Made by a program: the position numbers and the translations under genes. This document shows, piece by piece, positions 11,418-21,893 of a DNA stretch of 64,000 nt (position 1 is the stretch's first letter; each line of letters opens with the position of its first letter). Source of the DNA: Sipunculus nudus (lineage: Eukaryota; Annelida; Sipuncula; Golfingiida; Sipunculidae). Under the pieces are notes generated by a model that saw only the letters and a list, made by a program, of their open reading frames with translations, was not told the origin of the DNA and ran no database searches. The stretch lies in the NCBI GenBank assembly GCA_026874595.1, contig CM049308.1, positions 43,965,327 to 44,029,326 of the forward strand. Direction: 5' to 3'.

Positions 11418-12572
11418 TTAGTTGGTAATGCCAAATGTAAAAAATTCCAATTCATGTCTAGTTGATACTTGTCATTCAGCTGTTTGTAACAATGCTTGAA
11501 TATATGTTTACATCCTACATCATGATTAAAAATTTCTTGCCACTTATTGACACAGTTTGGTACAATAATATCAATCAAAATATCATACAATTTTTTTACA
11601 TTTAAAACAATTAATATTTATGAAGTCATTATGCTTTGCAAAGCCAAACTCATATTTAACCTCCGACTCTCTTCCCCTACGTAATATAGAAATCCATGAC
11701 TCTGGCACTGATTTTATCAATTTACAAAACTTACTTTTTAACCGAGAGGTGTTACTAATCCCATACCGTGTAGTTATCTCTTCAAATCTACGAAAGAATC
11801 CCACCCGTCTGTCCCATATATCTCTGATCTTCCTACATCCTTTAATAACAAAATCATGCAATACTATAGGTTTCCCTTGGATATCTACAATCTCTGAATT
11901 CAAAAACCAAAATTGATCTAATACAGCCGTTTTATTAAACGGAACTACACGGCGGCGTATATTAATTTTCTCCCAAGATTTAAACAATGTTTCCCTGTAG
12001 ATTAAAGGTTGATCCTTACAGTTCTTAGCATTAATATCCAAAACACAAGATAACACATCTCTCCCCAACTTTAAACCTTTATAACTGCCAATAAAATACT
12101 CTGCCAAACACTTACATTTATGATCCATATATATAACCTTAGATAACCAAAGCGCCCTCTGTGCAATTATTTGGAACGAACATCCACTAGATTTTGTCCA
12201 CCTTTATCTCTTGGCAAAATGATAACCTCCTTCCGAACCAAGTGTTTCTTAAAATTCCAGAAAAATTCCAATAAATGTTTCTCAATTTTCTTAACAACCC
12301 ACGGTGGTACATATATAAGATTAGAGAAATACCAAATACCACTACTTACAATACAGTTTGCAACCGTTACCCTTCCGGTATAAGTTAAATTACGAAGTGA
12401 CCAAAAATAAAGCGTATTTTGAAACTTCTTGATTTTCGGTTCCCAGTTCTCTTTAATTGTAATTTCCCAATGTAAAACCCAAAACTTTAACACTATCTGA
12501 AGACCAATTTATATTGCACGGTTTATCAGCCCTGCCAAATAAACTTCCAAGCCACAATATTGACTTTTGCCC
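11418..12572 (-). pseudogene. LINE ORF2, post-catalytic reverse transcriptase region
   Basis: Read from 12572 down, the minus strand shows the RT thumb region typical of L1-superfamily ORF2: NWEPKIKKF, then LRNLTYTGRVTVANCIVSS, then a Trp-rich stretch and the GGQNLVDV motif near 12180. A frameshift leads into a frame from about 12150 to 11583, and another into the segment ending at 11402, which has the Leu-Pro-Thr-Lys motif at the insertion site. The catalytic Asp-Asp box lies further 5' and is missing. It would encode part of the enzyme that copies the element at a nicked target. Confidence 0.85.
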
Positions 12573-12913
12573 CGCACGCCCCCTGAAAAACGATTATCAC
12601 ACTTGTCCGCCGCTTCACCGCAGTGTATGAACGTGCACCGTTCTTTTAATGTTGCCGCTCTGCTCCACATTAGGCTGGTTCCCTCCCCTCTTTCTCTCCC
12701 TATCGTCGCGTCCTCGAAAGAGGCTAAATATACGTCAAGTTATTGGACACGGGAACCAGTTTATGCTCCACATACGTTAGCTGTGACGTAGTTCACATAT
12801 GTGCTCATACATATTAATGATCAACTCCATATTAGGTGAGGTTATTGTTATTAATTTCCGGTTTTACACCGTGGTTGCTGAGGATTTTTGACTATATAAT
12901 AGACTGGTACCCA

Positions 12914-12987
<74 letters not shown>

Positions 12988-13151
12988 TCAGGGCCTCGAG
13001 GCTTGCGTACTTAAGTTCATAGCTGATGGTTTGTTTATCATACATTATGGTTGCTGCAATTTTGCAGCGCTGACATATATAGTAAACAATGATCAATATC
13101 ACGGATAAATGGAGTCCGTACGTGGAGGGTTAACGTTATGGGAGGGTGTAT
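12573..13151. other. Spacer with (TA)n
   Basis: No gene recognised. It holds the TA run at 12914-12984. At 13099-13128 a segment with ATAAATGGAGTCCGTACGTG recurs inverted at 34941-34975. The piece TAGACTGGTACCC at 12898-12912 matches the end of the small MITE at 35897, so a MITE relative may have been here. Confidence 0.5.
12914..12984. repeat. (TA)n microsatellite
   Basis: Uninterrupted TA dinucleotide run of about 35 copies. The Tyr-Ile frame it makes on the minus strand is an artefact. Confidence 0.98.
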
Positions 13152-13154
13152 TTA

Positions 13155-13505
13155 AACCCGGAGATCTCCGGCCGGAGATCAAAATAAAACCCGGAGATAG
13201 CGATATCTTAATTAATAAGGCAGCAATTCGTATTAAACCTTCCCCTTAACACTTTCTGAATGACATCCGCATCGAATATGGTACTTAATTTGCAAGTGCA
13301 CAAAGTATTTATTCAGTTATCCACAGAAACCTCACCCGGAGATCGTCCGGAGACCGCCATCTTGCCCGGAGTTCAGCCAATGTGTGCTTCCCACTGATTC
13401 CCACTCGCCACAACAGATGCCGCCACATACATGTCTTACTTCCCCGCTCTGATATGTTATATCGTTTACGAGTCTAATTGATTGGAACTGTCACTAAAAT
13501 ACGTA
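13155..13505 (+). repeat. Left terminal inverted repeat of the 4.7-kb transposon
   Basis: It carries at least four copies of CCGGAGATC near the end (13157 to 13205 and 13333-13345), plausible transposase contact sites, and the motif CGCCATCTTG at about 13357. The partner is 17496-17847. Confidence 0.9.
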
Positions 13506-13759
13506 AAGCTTCTAACTGGAATGTTAATTCATATAAATTTTATTTTCCGAAATTAACGATATTAAATAAAATGATAAACGCTGGGGTTTTAGCCACTGCT
13601 CGCGGGTCAGCTGAGGTCATACTACCCTATGTTGTCCAGCCAGTCACAGGGCTGCGTGGAACACAGGGCTGCGTGTAAATTTGACCAATATTCCAGAACC
13701 GACAATAGCTTCAGGACACACAGACACTGCTTTTGCTTATTTTGAATATATTTTCCTCC

Positions 13760-13795
13760 TACTGATTAAGATCGACGCCAAAATGGTAAGCGCCA
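13760..13795 (+). other. Possible first exon: ATG followed by splice donor
   Basis: GACGCCAAAATGGTAAGCGC has a good initiation context, with the ATG immediately followed by a consensus donor GTAAGC. A pyrimidine-rich acceptor TTTCTTTCAG lies at about 14142-14152. Splicing these would give only five codons before a stop, so the exon partner, if any, is elsewhere. It sits just inside the left inverted repeat, where an element promoter would be expected. Weak evidence. Confidence 0.25.
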
Positions 13796-14739
13796 ATAGT
13801 TTACTGATTTTATAGTGTTTAGAGAGAGTATCACCTTGTTTGTAACCTAGTTTATTAACATTTAGCCACTGCATGATGCGGACCTGTGATCTGTCCACGC
13901 TTCGAAAGGTCAGCCATGATGGCCAGTCGATTGTTGTTTCATATTTAAGTGGACTGAAAATCTAGTCAGTTTTATGTCAATGCATAGTTTATGATTTCGG
14001 TCGAAAGTAGATTAAAGTTCTAATCGAAGGGCTAACATGTTAATTAAGAAGATATTAATTTTGTGTATGTGTGAGGCCATAAACTACATTTTACATTTGA
14101 TAATATCATAATATGTACTGTAGGTAATGTATATGTAAATGTTTCTTTCAGTCAGGCAGTGACTGAGGTTGACCTGAGGCAACATCTTTAGATGCAGGCC
14201 GGGGAAGCTCCACGGCTAACGGTCTTCCTCGATGACCAAGGAGCCACTACAACCGACGGGACTTAAATATTCAATATGTGTAACATAGAACTAAAAGCAC
14301 AGGCTACCTCATGCTCTACTATATCTGTGATCTAGATTATCCCAAGATCTACTCTCAGATCTTGGGGCAATCCAGCCCTTTGTTTTGAAAAACACTGTTG
14401 ATTTTTCAAAACATTAAAAAAAAAATGCATTAAATTCAAGTTCAGACTGGATGGAATGATATTGAAAATGTAGAAAAAAATACACATTTATTTCAACATT
14501 CAGGCATGAGAAATTTCAGGAAAGTAAAAATTAAAATCTATTGGCAGAATTCTGAAATTTAAGGATATTCGTTTCAGAAATTTTCATTAATTCTTAATTA
14601 TTGTGTTTTCTCTATCGCACATGAAACTGGCTGAACCAATATACTTTTTTCTCTTGGCCATCTCTCATGGCAGAATTTTGCATTATCAATATCTTTCCAC
14701 CAAACCTGAAGGTTGCATTTAAGTGTATATCTTGTTTTT

Positions 14740-14965
14740 CATGTCTTGAGCTAAAGTGGATATCAGAAAAATATTTTATTAATCAGTTCTAATGGCAACA
14801 TTTTTATATAAATGTATATTTTTTAATATTTGGCACCTCAACAGTATTATGCAGTAGTATTTAGAATAACTTGCTTTACATGTATTATGCTACAGTGGAT
14901 CTCAGAATACCTTTTTAGTTGCCAATGTACTTATAGCAACATTTATTTGTAAATGTATATTTATC
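14740..14965. repeat. Two-copy imperfect tandem repeat
   Basis: The block containing GTGGATATCAG and AAATGTATATTTT at about 14755 recurs diverged at about 14893 (GTGGATCTCAG, AAATGTATATTTA), a period of about 138 bp. Non-coding interior of the transposon. Confidence 0.6.
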
Positions 14966-15229
14966 TTTGGAATCACAATAAATGTGTAAATGTAACGTAT
15001 TATGTTGTATTTATTCAAAGGTGTATCCACATAACGATGACCATAAATCTTCCACCCGATGATGACTGCAAAAGTTTGTTATACTAACATTCCCGTGCTC
15101 GGTGAATTTCTTTGGGACATATCATGCACATATGCAGAAGTCAGCATTGGGTGTACACTACACATATCTAACCCGTACATGTACTCAAAGCAGTTTTGAA
15201 AACCCTAGACCTGTCTTCAAGGCACCACT

Positions 15230-15420
15230 AAATACCCTAGACATGTCACTTAGCCAATACCCCGGTGTCTTAAACAACCCCTTCGTAAAGCCTTTACAGA
15301 AGACACTGGTGTCTTCCCAGAAGACAGTAGACGTGTCTTCTCTAAAGACATTAGACGTGTCTTCTAAGTGTTACATTTAGGGGTATTTAAATAAGACATG
15401 TCTAAGCCCTTTTTTATTTA
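15230..15420. repeat. Cluster of short palindromes around AGACATGTCT/AGACGTGTCT
   Basis: Repeated motifs such as CCTAGACATGTC, AGAAGACACTGGTGTCTTC, TAGACGTGTCTTCT (twice) and AAGACATGTCTAAG form overlapping inverted repeats over about 190 bp. It may be a small foldback element within the larger transposon. Confidence 0.6.
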
Positions 15421-15678
15421 CAGTGTACGTATCTTTGAATCCGATGATTTCTGGATATTGTTTTTGTCAAATTATTTGCGCAGTACGGATATGCTTATCA
15501 GAAAGCCAAGAATCGTTTTCTATTTCTCTTTTGTTTTGAACTGTTAGTCCGAATTCATGCAGCCAATACCTCGCTCGGCATGCACGTCTCTTATTCTGGC
15601 GAATTATGTACTAAAACTGGCGATATCGGATTTGCCTTTCTCTTTTTAACTGAAACGTTGCTTTCTAATGTTGGCAAT

Positions 15679-16362
15679 TTATTTCGTTTTAGCGATAGTC
15701 GATTTTTTTTTTTTGTTTTTGTTTTTGTTGGTGTTATCTTCGGGGATTACTTTACGAATATCGCTTAGCGGGCGATTACATTCGTTAGAGGTCACACAAT
15801 GTTCCTGGGTTATTTTATTTGTGGTCTGTTTTGGTGTAGAGGATGCACTTATTTCAAAAGATTGTGTATCGATAATGCTTTCCGGCATCCTTACTGGACT
15901 ACAATGAACTGTCGTCTTTACTTTTTTCTTTACTGTTATACTATCACTCTCGCAAAAATAAAGTCTAAGTCTCACTCGTTTCCGCTCTGAATTTTTCAAA
16001 ATTGATTTCGGTGTTTTTTAACTTTAACATTATTTAATGGTGTTTTGGCTGGGGTAGCTTGTAACTTTATCAACAGTACCCTGTTTAGTTTTTTGTTTCG
16101 AAACGGGGACCGGGTCATCTAGCTCGGAAGATTGCAGAGTTCCATCTCTAGGCGAGGTTATCATGGAAACATCGGTATCGGGAGCAGCTTCAAATTCGTA
16201 CACGAAATCTGATTTTCTCTGCTGTTTTCTACCCGTTTTTCTAGCCACCCTTTTCTTACTACGCCGAGACATTAGTGAAACATTTAGTTTGCGTTTTTGA
16301 TCGATTACATCCATACCATGTCCCATTGTTTTCCAATGAATAATTATCGCAGCGCCAATCAT
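15679..16362 (-). pseudogene. Unrecognised broken minus-strand frame, basic and Ser/Thr-rich
   Basis: Two blocks of about 106-110 codons are in the same frame (16362-16030 and 15999-15679), separated by three TAA codons within 30 bp. The first block has a dense basic patch (SRRSKKRVARKTGRKQQRK), like a nuclear localisation signal. The second is Ser/Thr/Lys-rich and ends in poly-Lys. Just upstream on the minus strand a pyrimidine-rich tract ends in CAG directly before the ATG, resembling a 3' splice site. No family recognised. It may be a captured host exon, a transposase remnant or chance. Confidence 0.3.
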
Positions 16363-16504
16363 CTGGAACAGATGCCTTGGAGGAAAATACTTGTAATATA
16401 AAAAATATAAACTGGTATCTGGTGGGATTTAATTTTTAACTATATATGCTGTGCTTCATATCACACATTAACATAATTGCATATATTTAGGTAAACATAT
16501 TTAG

Positions 16505-16655
16505 ACTGTATGTGTGTGTGTGGGTGAGAAAGAAAGAGAGAGAGAGAGAGGGGGGAGGGGGGAGAGAAAAAGAGAGGAGAATTAGAGATGGTAGGACATA
16601 TAGGGAAGCACATTCAGATTGTGTGTTGGAGTAAGGGAGAGAGAGAGAGGTTACA
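16505..16655. repeat. GA-rich low-complexity tract
   Basis: GTGTGTGTGTG followed by AGAGAGAGAG, GGGGGAGGGG and more GAGAGA runs, a purine-rich microsatellite on the plus strand. Confidence 0.9.
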
Positions 16656-17495
16656 CTATTAATATGACTACAGAAAGCAAGAAAGTGGAACTACTTATAT
16701 TTTTAACTTAAGGGGTTTCGTTAGTGGGCCCTACGATCAAAGGATAATAGGAATACAGTACTTCAAATAGCTACAAAGGATAAATTACCCTGCTGAGGTC
16801 TCTTGGTCATCACTGTCCGTATATAAACAATATTACTCCGTAAATGAATTCATTTATCTTCATCAGTGCGCAACGGAAATTAATGAGTTTAATTAGTTTA
16901 TTATAAAACAGCCAAATTGGCCATGTCTCTAAATGAGCCACACCGTTAATGAGGCTTGCCCGTAATAACCGTGTACACACCAGCACCTGCCTGAAAGCCC
17001 AGGCACGCCGGGAAGAGAATCCATAATTTATTAATCATTTAACTTTGATGGGGGTATCCTCCGCTGCCCCTTTTTTGTTATTATGTTTTAAACCCGTTAA
17101 ATTCTGGTCTCAGTGCCGAATGAGTAAACCACAATTTTGACATAATTTTTATATGTTTTATAATTTCAATATTAAGTAAACCACATATTTGACATACTAT
17201 TTTATATGTTTTATAGTTTCTATATTTCCATATTTCATGCATACCTTTTATACCATTAATAAATAAAGGATAGTTGAGGTTACGATAATTTCAATATTTA
17301 AATATCAAATTAAACTTTTTTTATATGTTATCGCATATTTTACTATAAAATTTTTACTAAAAGAAAATATTTTGTATAATATGCAAGAAAATATAATTAG
17401 TTATAAACATATTACAAACATTCAAGAGTTTTCAGAAATAGAAAATTGGTAAAGAGAATATTTGATTAGTTTATTAAGCAGTTTTTTAAACAATA

Positions 17496-17847
17496 TACGT
17501 ATTTTAGTGACAGTTCCAATCAATCAGACTCGGAAACGATTTAACATATCAGAGCGGAGAAGTCAGACATGTATGTGGCGGCATCTGTTGTGCCGAGTGG
17601 GAATCAGTGGTAAGCACTCATTGGCGGATCTCCGGGCAAGATGGCGGTCTCCGGACGATCTCCGGGTGAGGTTTCCGTGGATAATTGAATAAATATTTTG
17701 TGCACTTGCAAATTAAGTATCATATTCGATGCGGATGTCATTTAGAAGTGTCAAGGGGAAGATTTAATACGAATTGCTGCCTTATTAATTAAGATATCGC
17801 GATCTCCGGGTTTTATTTTGATCTCCGGCCGCGGAGATCTCCGGGTT
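17496..17847 (-). repeat. Right terminal inverted repeat of the 4.7-kb transposon
   Basis: Inverted copy of 13155-13505. It includes AAGATGGCGGTCTCCGG at 17639, a good match to the YY1-type motif AAGATGGCGGC, and ends CTCCGGGTT before TTA. Confidence 0.9.
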
Positions 17848-17959
17848 TTAGATAGGCCTACACCCCAAACGTATTGCAGATTATAGACAGATTATGATCC
17901 AGTGACATGCATATAACGAAGTCAGTTACACGGTTGATGGGCTACTTTTGGTTTTCTTC

Positions 17960-18480
17960 AGAAGCAGTTTCATCGCTCAACTCTATTGACCTATGGTGAT
18001 TCAAATAAACTCAAAATTTACAATGTGCATGGGGTATATTTCCGTTTATATGATTTATATCAGTTTGAGCAGAGTTTAATCAACAGTAAATACAGAATAG
18101 GGGCGCCGTTTACTTCACATAAAAATACTCATTTATGGAGAAAATTAAACATCGACTTTACAAATATATACATTATATTTACTTTATAATAAACTCAATT
18201 AAGGTTTACATTTTGGCGTATATTTTAGGTTTATATCAGTATAAGCAGAGTTTCATCGAAATTAAGTAAACACAAAATATGGGAGCCGTTTATTTTACAT
18301 TAACATGCATCTTATAAGGAGAAAATTTAACATCGGGTTTACAAGCATGTACTTTATATTTACTTTGACGAAAATTTGAGGTTTACAGTTTGGGTAATAT
18401 GTCATGTATGTATCAGTTTTAGCTGAGTTTCATCAAAAGTAAATACAGAATATTTTTTGCCTTTTACTTCACATTAAAAT
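17960..18480. repeat. Three-copy tandem repeat, about 180-bp period
   Basis: Copies begin near 18045, 18225 and 18405, each with TATATCAGT, AGCAGAGTTTCATC (or a close variant), GTAAATACAGAATA, GCCGTTTACTTCACATTAA and AAATTTAACATCG. A partial copy precedes at about 17958. Diverged, therefore old. No coding content. Confidence 0.7.
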
Positions 18481-18484
18481 TCAC

Positions 18485-18990
18485 CATTTAATGTAACGTA
18501 AACCTTACGTTAATTTGGAATATAATGTTACGTAAACCCAAATTAAATATGACGGAAACCGAAAGTATATATATATATAAGTTTAATGTAACGTAAACCC
18601 AGTGTTAACTTGGAATTTAAGATAACGTAAACTCAGAGAAAACTCCGAAACTTAAGTGACGTATACAACCAGAAGAAAAAATGGTGTATAAGGTGTCATT
18701 TACCCGACTTAAAGTTTTAGTTTAAGTTGACTTCACCACACAATAAACTTAAAGTATATTATTAAGTATATCAAGCGTAAAAGTAAACTTTAACTCAACG
18801 TAAAATTGAAGTTTATATGGTATGGCAAACTCAACGTAAACCTAGAATTTAAGGAAACATGAACAATTAAGCTGTTGTTACAGATAATGAAATCCGAAGT
18901 AAACTTAAGAGTTTCAGGTAACGTAAACGCAAGGTAAATTAAACGCAAACGAGGCGTAAACTTTAAGATTCATGTTGAGTAAACGCAAAG
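18485..18990. repeat. Degenerate AACGTAAAC motif cluster
   Basis: About 15 occurrences of AACGTAAAC or close variants at irregular spacing, on both strands at the start (GTAACGTAAACC and TTACGTTA). A short TA run lies at 18568-18580. It resembles a decayed satellite and has no telomeric regularity. Confidence 0.6.
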
Positions 18991-19995
18991 TAAATTCTGA
19001 AATTGTGGGTAATGCATACAAGAGATTTGCAATTCAGTTGTACAACTAATATATTCAGTATTTTAAACTTACTACATTTAGCACAGGTTCTTCAATTCTA
19101 CATGACATTCAGTTATAATGATGTTTTAATTCTTTTTTAGAGGGAATGATTGGTGTTTACGTTTGTTACACCAAGCAGTGACACCAATTTAAGTGTTCTG
19201 CCTTAGAGCTTTCAGGTTAAACATAGATCATGCTGGGCCGACTACAAAATAAAGGTTCAAGATTTATGTAATTTTCATTAAATAAAACATTTTTGGACAA
19301 GGAAACATTCGTTTATTCTTTTGTTGCAACTCAGGCATAATAATATATGAATAATATGTGCTGTTTAAGTAGGGATATTAATCAGAATCTTATTTAACAT
19401 ATAATAAAAATAAATGAGAGTAAGCTTGCCATCTTGTGTTCATGGCAAAAATGCATGTGAGGTATTTTTTTGGTTGTGTATATATGACAAAGACCTATAT
19501 AGAATAATATAAATATAATATAAATATAATAATATTTCTCTGTAATAAAACATAAATATAATATTAAAAAATAAAACTTTAATTATAACGTTCAGTTAAT
19601 ACTCTTTAAACAAATGGAACCATACACAAGGGAATAATGACAGTTTAAAAAATATAATATAATATTTTTTATAATATTTGAAAAATAAAATAATAATTAT
19701 AACATGACATTTTATGAGGTCTCACCGAATACTTATAAGGTCATATATAAGGACACTTCGCCGAGCACAATTGGACACTGCCGAGCATACTTGGACACTT
19801 CGCTGAGATTGCCGATTGGTAACTTCGCCCATGTCGGCGAAATGGAGATCCGGCGAAGTGATCTGTTACGAGGACGACTGATCCACATTTGGTAGGAACC
19901 AATCACAGTATACAGTTAACATTAGTGGTGTCATACGGGCGTGTTCTTTCCTTATTGCCAGCGGGCGTATTATTTCGCATTTTGTTTTAGGTCTT
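18991..19995. other. AT-rich spacer
   Basis: No gene found. AT-rich runs of TAATATAAA type lie at 19500-19700. At 19730-19860 short motifs GGACACTTCGC and GCCGAGCA repeat three or four times over about 130 bp, perhaps a small repeat, with no further assignment. Confidence 0.5.
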
Positions 19996-20153
19996 AGTGT
20001 ATAGGCTCATTTGTAATTTCGTGGTTTTTTTTGGTAAAAGCAAAAATTCCCTTGATCTTGAAAGAAGGTATCATAAGCTTCAAGAAAAATTAGTGGCATT
20101 TTTTCTCAACATTCTAAGGGAATTAAATCCAACATGGCGTCCAAAATGGCAGC
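19996..20153 (+). repeat. Left terminal inverted repeat (Academ-like element)
   Basis: Matches the reverse complement of 25760-25917 from the outer AGTGTA...GGCTCATTTGT to the inner ATCCAACATGG, with diverged stretches between. It contains CCAACATGGCGTCC and AAAATGGCAGCC. Confidence 0.85.
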
Positions 20154-20602
20154 CGCACACGAATAAGTACATATGATACAATTACAAGTAAGGTGTCCAA
20201 ATATATGTTTTTTCAGACAAGGAAACTAATGGAATCATCAAATGAAGATTATATGCATGATCTACCTGCCAAATTCCAAGATGACACCAGAAATGATCGC
20301 CAAACACTCATAATTGTTGGCTATACCTTTGCAAACATTACTGAGTCAATACGATGTTGTAATTACAAAACCAAATATCACTTGAAATCATGTATTTATC
20401 TCAAAGAATACATAATTAGCAAGTCAACAAACATATCCAAATAAAATGAAGCAATCTTATTACATTTCAATCTTGTTAAAGTCCTTTAAACACGAAAATA
20501 CAGTAAGTCGTACTGAATATCACTTGTCTTTTAAGTAGTAGTTTTTACCATTGGACATCAGTTGAGTTAATTGAATTCATGAATGTCATAGAAGATAACT
20601 CC

Positions 20603-21893
20603 TCAATCTTCACAGTCCTCATCTATGCCTGGCTGAATAGCTTTGTTGTTGCAACTCGAAGGCCAGCATCCGCAAACTTCCGTACATGGGATATTGTTCT
20701 TGCGACAGCTGCATCTTCCTTCGCATCCATGTTTGCACCCACACTTTATGAGGTGCAATACTCCTTCAGGAGCTGGCGTTTTCAAAACAGGACAGAAGTG
20801 ACTTGAACCTGCATTAAATGTCCAACCAAATGCAGCTGGTCCTGGGAGACGTGGGTGATTTTCAGTAGCCTTTCTCCAAATCATGGATACGTATAGTGTG
20901 CCCGTCGAATGTGTAAGTCCAGCGAACCAGAAGTTGGTGGGAGGTTTTCTGCTTCAGCTGCACGATTGGAGTTAAGGAACCAACGGAGCTCATTTACTTT
21001 TGTGTAGATTTTGGATCGATACAAAATACAGACAAAGCGTTCTAACTGAGGGCATGCATCAGTAGGGAGATCGTTGTCACTCCCGAGCATTGCTAGTGCA
21101 TCCATGATCTCATCATCACAGGACATGAATGCTTTGAAGCATGTGTCTTTGGTTCTGCCAGTGCCAGCAAATTTCCCAGACATATCGGAACCTGTCAGAG
21201 CATGAAAACCCAACTGTCCAGAAACACGCTTTGGTCCCAAGTTGTTGTATATGCTCTGCACAGAGATGTTCCTCTTCATGCCTGCCCTTTCCTGTGAGAA
21301 AGGTTGTACATATTGGCTGGATACATGTAGACAAGCAACAACAAGACGTCCGTGTCTGGCGAACTGACAACAAGCTCTGCATCATTGGGAACATAAAGAG
21401 CATGCAGTACAAGCAAAGTGTCTGCTTCTTCTTGGCTGTGATAGAGGAGTTAACATGGAATATCAACATTGCCCTTGGTTTGTGTTCCTGATGTCACCAT
21501 TAGTTTTTTCAATCTGTTGTTGGGCTCTTGCTGTGACGTACAACCTTGTCAGCCGAATACTCGGTCAGTTCTCCTTTGGTCCGGATATCTGAGAGAAAGT
21601 CCTTCAGGGAAATATTATGGATTAAAGTGGTGTCTTTCACGTGGTAATATGTTGACTTTCCCTTGGTCCTCTTTGTTCTCATCTGTTCCTTGAGTGATGT
21701 TCTTATGTACCGGTCGAAGACCAATCTGACCTCATCATACTGTGCTGCCATGTTACAGATTATCTGCAGAAAGGCAACTGCAAAGTTTTGGCATGTTTTC
21801 ATTTGTACTTTGCATGTTTTCATTTGTTCTGTTTTGGTAACTGAATTAACTACAGCCATTCCATCAATGATGATCACTTTGTGTGATGATGAT
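20603..21893 (-). pseudogene. Transposase C-terminus: XPG/PIN nuclease plus CXC motif
   Basis: Minus-strand motifs in order: IIIDGMAVVN (about 21855-21885), matching the first acidic loop of PIN/XPG nucleases; HSQEEADTLL (about 21420-21450); SSPDTDVLLLL (about 21345-21380); and HALTGSDMSGKF plus GTGRTK (about 21170-21215), matching the Gly-Ser-Asp helix-hairpin part of XPG/FEN1. A tesmin/TSO1-like CXC stretch then follows: CGCKHGC, CSCRKNNIPC, CGC (about 20640-20720). The gene stops at 20603. Frameshifts lie near 21510, 21280 and 20882. The nuclease would be a metal-dependent flap-type endonuclease; its role in transposition is unknown. Confidence 0.75.

Larger units (their letters stand above)
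8417..12572 (-). mobile_element. L1/Tx1-type LINE, 5'-truncated, interrupted by a TIR element
   Basis: The minus strand encodes the C-terminal third of a LINE ORF2, then a 3' untranslated tail ending in AATAAA and an A-run (T-run at 8417-8426 on the plus strand). The ORF is interrupted by a 1,859-bp insertion at 9559-11417. After removing it and one copy of TTA, the frame resumes with a single-base slip. The 5' end stops near 12572, well inside the reverse transcriptase, as expected for 5' truncation in target-primed integration. No flanking target duplication was identified. Confidence 0.85.
13155..17847. mobile_element. 4.7-kb DNA transposon with about 350-bp terminal inverted repeats
   Basis: The sequence from 13155 (AACCCGGAGATCTCCGG) inward to about 13505 is repeated inverted from 17847 back to about 17496, with roughly 90% match by eye. 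TTA flanks both ends (13152-13154 and 17848-17850). If the repeat is read one base shorter, the flanks are TTAA and TTTA, so a TTAA target cannot be excluded. No transposase frame is visible inside. The interior holds a Kozak-like ATG next to a splice donor (near 13783) and a broken minus-strand frame at 15679-16362. Superfamily undetermined. Confidence 0.85.

Noticed and set aside
12851-13102. Frame with a Tyr-Ile repeat
   Set aside because: Produced by the TA microsatellite.
18485-18990. Interstitial telomeric repeat
   Set aside because: The AACGTAAAC words are irregularly spaced and do not match the TTAGGG-type repeat.
20193-20444. 83-codon plus-strand frame at the edge of the Academ-like element
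   Set aside because: It lies between the inverted repeat and the end of the minus-strand gene, with no domain or partner.
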